Assembly (NCBI RefSeq): GCF_021531075.1
Contig: NZ_JADYTJ010000013.1
Location: 1 to 63,388, forward strand
Length of the DNA: 63,388 nt
Source of the DNA: Bacteroides caecigallinarum
GTDB taxonomy: Bacteria > Bacteroidota > Bacteroidia > Bacteroidales > Bacteroidaceae
Direction of reading: 5' to 3'
Positions 62,981-63,388 of this stretch are shown piece after piece (position 1 is the stretch's first letter; the number at the start of each line of letters is the position of its first letter). Below the pieces are notes generated by a model. It did no database searches. It saw only the letters and a program-made list of their open reading frames with translations, and was not told the DNA's origin. Position numbers and translations under genes: made by a program.

Positions 62981-63388
62981 AATGAAGAGTTTGATCCTGG
63001 CTCAGGATGAACGCTAGCTACAGGCTTAACACATGCAAGTCGAGGGGCAGCATGAACTTAGCTTGCTAAGTTCGATGGCGACCGGCGCACGGGTGAGTAA
63101 CGCGTATCCAACCTTCCGTTTACTCAGGGATAGCCTTTCGAAAGAAAGATTAATACCTGATAGTATGGTAAGATTGCATGATAATACCATTAAAGATTCA
63201 TCGGTAAACGATGGGGATGCGTTCCATTAGGTAGTAGGCGGGGTAACGGCCCACCTAGCCAACGATGGATAGGGGTTCTGAGAGGAAGGTCCCCCACATT
63301 GGAACTGAGACACGGTCCAAACTCCTACGGGAGGCAGCAGTGAGGAATATTGGTCAATGGGCGAGAGCCTGAACCAGCCAAGTAGCGT
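62981..63388 (+). rRNA. rrs: 16S ribosomal RNA, 5' part
   Basis: The gene begins at about AATGAAGAGTTTGATCCTGG and runs off the window after about 408 bases. The segments GATGAACGCTAGCTACAGG and GGCGACCGGCGCACGGG, and the V1-V2 pattern, place it in Bacteroidaceae (Bacteroides/Phocaeicola). Confidence 0.97.

Overview
The window is a stretch of chromosome from a gut-type Bacteroidales, most likely Bacteroides or Phocaeicola. Evidence: the partial 16S rRNA gene at the right edge has the Bacteroidaceae 5' signature; many promoters have the Bacteroidetes form (TTG, 18-20 bases, TAnnTTTG) with no Shine-Dalgarno sequence; and the families are typical of the group (fused FeoAB, DUF4301, DUF1573, Hc1-like histone, Mfa/FimA-type fimbrillins, FISUMP modules, PL8 chondroitinase).

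Layout. 1-4.7 kb: accessory, partly decayed DNA with two tandem Crp-like regulators, a DUF2867 protein, a methyltransferase, a small exported protein, a GNAT enzyme, and a graveyard holding the end of a broken outer-membrane barrel gene between pieces of a second GNAT copy. 4.7-7.6 kb: radical SAM protein, flavodiiron protein FprA and a HigBA-type toxin-antitoxin pair whose toxin frame has a stop codon. 7.6-11.8 kb: an aromatic amino acid operon (pheA, aminotransferase, DAHP synthase/chorismate mutase, tyrA, read leftward) behind a textbook attenuator with a Phe/Tyr-rich leader peptide. 11.9-19.4 kb: MalY-type lyase, TPR protein, tRNA-Lys and two identical tRNA-Cys, feoAB with a small Cys-rich partner, tilS, Hc1. 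19.4-25.3 kb: a giant double-module histidine kinase, its response regulator and a membrane protein. 25.4-34.3 kb: mostly housekeeping genes (thioredoxin-like lipoprotein, DUF1573, RelA-type enzyme, DUF4301, GNAT, PadR-PspC pair, purT).

34.5-41.9 kb: a leftward operon of outer-membrane porin, imelysin lipoprotein, di-heme DUF1111 lipoprotein and fused ResB/ResC cytochrome c maturation protein, apparently a self-contained envelope iron/redox module. It is divergent from a DUF308 gene, and a strong palindrome lies between the two promoters. 41.9-49.4 kb: AraC regulator, aquaporin, ZIP transporter, AlkD-like glycosylase, lipoprotein nitroreductase, chondroitinase-type PL8 lyase. 49.5-62.5 kb: an eight-gene type V (fimbrillin) pilus operon with a run of 11 G at the -33 position of its promoter, anchor/assembly proteins, a major and two minor fimbrillins, two large FISUMP tip-adhesin candidates and a thioredoxin-like lipoprotein. 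62.5 kb to the end: rRNA operon with tandem promoters and the start of 16S.

The most striking signals are the Phe leader attenuator, the G-tract at the pilus promoter, an exactly 11-base-phased TRAAC/GTTYA repeat family seen in two convergent intergenic regions, the iron/redox operon with its palindromic operator, and a kinase in which phosphoacceptor and ATP-binding residues appear split between two fused modules. No searches were run; family names rest on motif and sequence recognition.
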